A DNA stretch of 7,390 bases from a bacterium (GTDB taxonomy: Bacteria; Zhuqueibacterota; Zhuqueibacteria; Residuimicrobiales; Residuimicrobiaceae), in assembly GCA_012523655.1 (NCBI GenBank), contig JAAYTV010000042.1:1-7390 (forward strand), written 5' to 3'. The position numbers were made by a program, and so were the translations under genes. This document shows, in pieces, positions 5,263-7,390 of the stretch. The stretch's first letter is position 1. The number at the start of each line of letters is the position of its first letter. The notes beneath the pieces were generated by a model that did no database searches, was not told where the DNA came from, and worked only from the letters and a program-made list of their open reading frames with translations.

Positions 5263-7326
5263 ATGCATACCCGTACCCTGTTTTGGCTGCTCGCTGTTTG
5301 GATCCCAGCGGCGTTGTTCGGCGCTGTCTCGGATTTTAACGGATCTTGGGATCTGGTGCCTCAGAAAGGCACCCCCATTTCGTTCTATCAGACCTTTTCC
5401 CTGGAAATGCAGTGCAAGGGCGATCAACTCACTCTGATTCAAAAATGGGGCAGCCGCGCCAGAGACCGATTTCAGGATACGGTCCGGCTGACCACTAACG
5501 GTAAAAAGCATACCGTAGCTCTTCAACATCAGGTGGCGCCTGCCACCATCTTTCTCGGCCTGGCCAACATACCCGGCGGATCACGAAAAATGTCAGCCAC
5601 CTGGAACAAAGAGGCCAACAAGCTCACTGTCACCGAGCAGGTGGAGGTGAACACCTCTCAGGGCATTGCGGAGCTCAACACTGTACACACCTACGAAGTC
5701 TCGCCCCTCGAACAGCTAATGACCTACACGATTCAGCGTGACACCCGGGACCCCAACGCATCACCGGTTTACACCCTGAAACGATCCGGGACGCGACAGG
5801 CGTGCTTTATGCGTCTGGAGGACGACTGGACTCTGGAGGGAAAGCTGGCGGAAAAGGCGTTTTTGCATTCCATGCAGGGATTGGCCAACAGCGACGGGCC
5901 CCATCTCTATTTCATCTATCCGGAAAAATGGGATTTCCGCTACAGCCCAGGCTTTTTCGAGTATTTGCAAAAAGAGCGCTGCTACAGCTTTACAGAGCTT
6001 AAAACCGCAGAACAGGTGCTCACCACTTTCCGCGATCATGTGTCCGGCTATGTGGTATGGGATAAAAACGTTCGCACCTCCCTGATCGTCGCCTTCACTG
6101 TGGCCGGACTGGAAAAAGCGGTGGTGGTCAGCGAAGAATTGATCCCCATGGTGGAAAAAGCGGGACTCAAACCGGTGGCTGACTTCCGTGACCGATTCAC
6201 CGGGCAATCCGACGTGCAGATCTACCGCTGGGCGAAAAAGCAGTACTGGAACCGTTGCAGCAGGGACTTTATCGTCTGGTTGGGCGGCGAGCACGGTAAT
6301 GTCATGAAACCCGGGGTCGCCGACTGGGGCATTGTCAAAAAAGCGTTCTTTAATGATCTTTCCGCCAGGGTGACCGATGTGGAGGAATACCAGCTGGCCG
6401 ATTCGTTGCTGTCGGAAATGAAGCCCTACTCGTTTGTCTTTGGCTGGCATTCGTATAAAAAAGATCTGGAAGAGCAGTGGGTCAAACAGACCTCCAGCCA
6501 TGCTCTGCGCGTAGAGGGATTGCACTCTCTGCCCAATATGAGTTTCAGCTCACAGGTCAAGGCCACGCCCGGTTTTTCCTTCAAGAACAACCATCAGTTG
6601 AAGCCAGGCCGATCGTACAAGCCGGAGAAGCGTGTCTACATCACCTGCATCCAGACCGACGGCATCGGTCTGGGCGCGTGGACGCAACCCGGCCGCGGCG
6701 AGCTTCCCTATGCCTGGGAGGTGAGTATGAACTATATCGACCTGGCTCCGGCCATGTTGGAATATTTTTACACTCAGGCGACGCCCAATGATTATTTTAT
6801 CGGTGCGCTGGGCGGCGCCGGCTATGCGTATCCCAAAGCCATTCCAGCCAAATATCTTCCTGGCATGATCAAATTGGCGTATGACCTGATGAAACGACTG
6901 GATCTGAACGTTTTTGAAATCATGGATTATTCCGAAGGCGTGATGGTGGAAGGCAATTCCGACTTGACCAAACAGGTCGTCAAGGCCTTCTATGACGGCA
7001 TGCCCGATGCCATCGGTTTTGCCAACGGCTACACCCAATCGCACACATTCACTGTCAAAGATAAAAGACCGCTGATCTCTTATGACTACTACCTGGCGCC
7101 CGACGCAGCCGATGATCAGGTGGTGGCCGATCTGGAAGAGCTGGCCGGGCTCAATAAAATCCGTCCCTACTTTTTGCTCATGCACGTGCGCCAATCCAGC
7201 AGCATTAAAAGAGTAAAGTCCATTCTCGACCGACTGAACCCGCAATTCCAGGTGGTGCCTTTGGACGTTTTCTTGAAGCTGGCCGGCGAAGAGCCGACCT
7301 TCAAAGAACGATTCCTGGATCGCTGA
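5263..7326 (+). CDS. Secreted GxGYxYP-family putative glycoside hydrolase with N-terminal lipocalin-like domain
   Basis: 687 residues from the start set by AAGGAG. Residues 1-23 form a signal peptide: Arg4, a hydrophobic core LFWLLAVWIPAALFG, and likely cleavage near AVS-D24. Residues ~24-176 are a beta-rich segment opening with DFNGSWDLVP and closing with YTLKRSG, resembling small lipocalin-like domains. Residues ~190-430 match the GxGYxYP N-terminal domain, with FLHSMQGLANSDGP (200-213) equivalent to its 'slQGlvNr..P' start. Residues ~455-687 match the C-terminal domain: YITCIQTDGIG (459-469), then ATPNDYFIGALGGAGYAYP with the naming motif GAGYAYP at 518-524, then FEIMDYSEG (551-559). Members are classed as putative glycoside hydrolases. 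No activity is known to me, so substrate is not assigned. From memory, the 466-469 site is usually DGDN; here it is DGIG. Conserved acidic candidates include Asp466, Asp555 and Glu558. It sits after a 200-bp gap with a structured leader, suggesting its own regulation. Confidence 0.88.
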   Translation: MHTRTLFWLLAVWIPAALFGAVSDFNGSWDLVPQKGTPISFYQTFSLEMQCKGDQLTLIQKWGSRARDRFQDTVRLTTNGKKHTVALQHQVAPATIFLGLANIPGGSRKMSATWNKEANKLTVTEQVEVNTSQGIAELNTVHTYEVSPLEQLMTYTIQRDTRDPNASPVYTLKRSGTRQACFMRLEDDWTLEGKLAEKAFLHSMQGLANSDGPHLYFIYPEKWDFRYSPGFFEYLQKERCYSFTELKTAEQVLTTFRDHVSGYVVWDKNVRTSLIVAFTVAGLEKAVVVSEELIPMVEKAGLKPVADFRDRFTGQSDVQIYRWAKKQYWNRCSRDFIVWLGGEHGNVMKPGVADWGIVKKAFFNDLSARVTDVEEYQLADSLLSEMKPYSFVFGWHSYKKDLEEQWVKQTSSHALRVEGLHSLPNMSFSSQVKATPGFSFKNNHQLKPGRSYKPEKRVYITCIQTDGIGLGAWTQPGRGELPYAWEVSMNYIDLAPAMLEYFYTQATPNDYFIGALGGAGYAYPKAIPAKYLPGMIKLAYDLMKRLDLNVFEIMDYSEGVMVEGNSDLTKQVVKAFYDGMPDAIGFANGYTQSHTFTVKDKRPLISYDYYLAPDAADDQVVADLEELAGLNKIRPYFLLMHVRQSSSIKRVKSILDRLNPQFQVVPLDVFLKLAGEEPTFKERFLDR

Positions 7327-7370
7327 GCCGTAGGCATAAACCAGACAAATTCAGAAAGAGACGCCCTTTG

Positions 7371-7390
7371 ATGAAGACTCCTAATCTGGA
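7371..7390 (+). CDS. Possible start of a downstream gene, truncated by the window edge
   Basis: ATG at 7371 opens a frame reading MKTPNL to the edge. A purine-rich GAAAGAGA lies about 10 nt upstream, and the position, 44 bp after the GxGYxYP stop on the same strand, suits a following operon gene. Six codons are too few to identify anything, and this could be chance. Confidence 0.3.

Noticed and set aside
5761..6525. 254-codon open frame on the minus strand
   Set aside because: It is fully opposite the GxGYxYP gene, which has family motifs across the region. No ribosome-binding context or domain is seen.
1..7390. CRISPR array, tRNA/rRNA genes, insertion sequences, prophage or attachment sites
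   Set aside because: I saw no direct-repeat/spacer pattern, cloverleaf-like sequence, transposase or integrase motif, or terminal repeats on either strand.

Overview
The window is about 55% GC by eye and gene-dense. Every gene I can support lies on the + strand. It reads as bacterial chromosome. There is no mobile element, CRISPR array, tRNA or rRNA. The gene content (HisRS with a Cys-rich insert, a SpoIID/LytB-domain protein with no sporulation context, a GxGYxYP-type putative glycoside hydrolase with a signal peptide) would suit a non-model, probably Gram-negative bacterium, for example an uncultivated lineage of the FCB/Calditrichota/KSB1 sort. That placement is a guess from style and is not demonstrated by the sequence.

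Layout. Positions 1-109 hold the tail of an upstream gene that resembles the C-terminus of a PTS EIIA (PtsN-like) domain. It is followed by hisS (156-1421, histidyl-tRNA synthetase), a TrmH/SpoU-family RNA 2'-O-methyltransferase (1452-2222), a CPBP-family membrane protease (2227-3042), a SpoIID/LytB-domain protein with SPOR-like segments but no visible signal peptide (3106-4629), and a stand-alone, partly degenerate receiver domain (4703-5062). A 200-bp gap then holds a possible promoter and two consecutive hairpins. It leads into a secreted 687-aa GxGYxYP-family protein (5263-7326) with an N-terminal lipocalin-like domain. The first codons of a further gene may begin at 7371.

How the genes relate. 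The first four genes are separated by 46, 30 and 4 bp and look like one transcription unit centred on translation (tRNA charging and RNA methylation), with the CPBP protease appended. The SpoIID and receiver genes follow after 63 and 73 bp with no convincing terminator, so they may be read through. The GxGYxYP gene has the best ribosome-binding site in the window and its own structured leader, so it is probably a separate unit concerned with extracellular or periplasmic carbohydrate.

I did not find a clearly new multi-gene system. The points most worth a second look are the signal-less SpoIID protein, the degenerate receiver, the structured leader before the GxGYxYP gene, and the lipocalin-like/GxGYxYP fusion with an altered DGDN-type motif.
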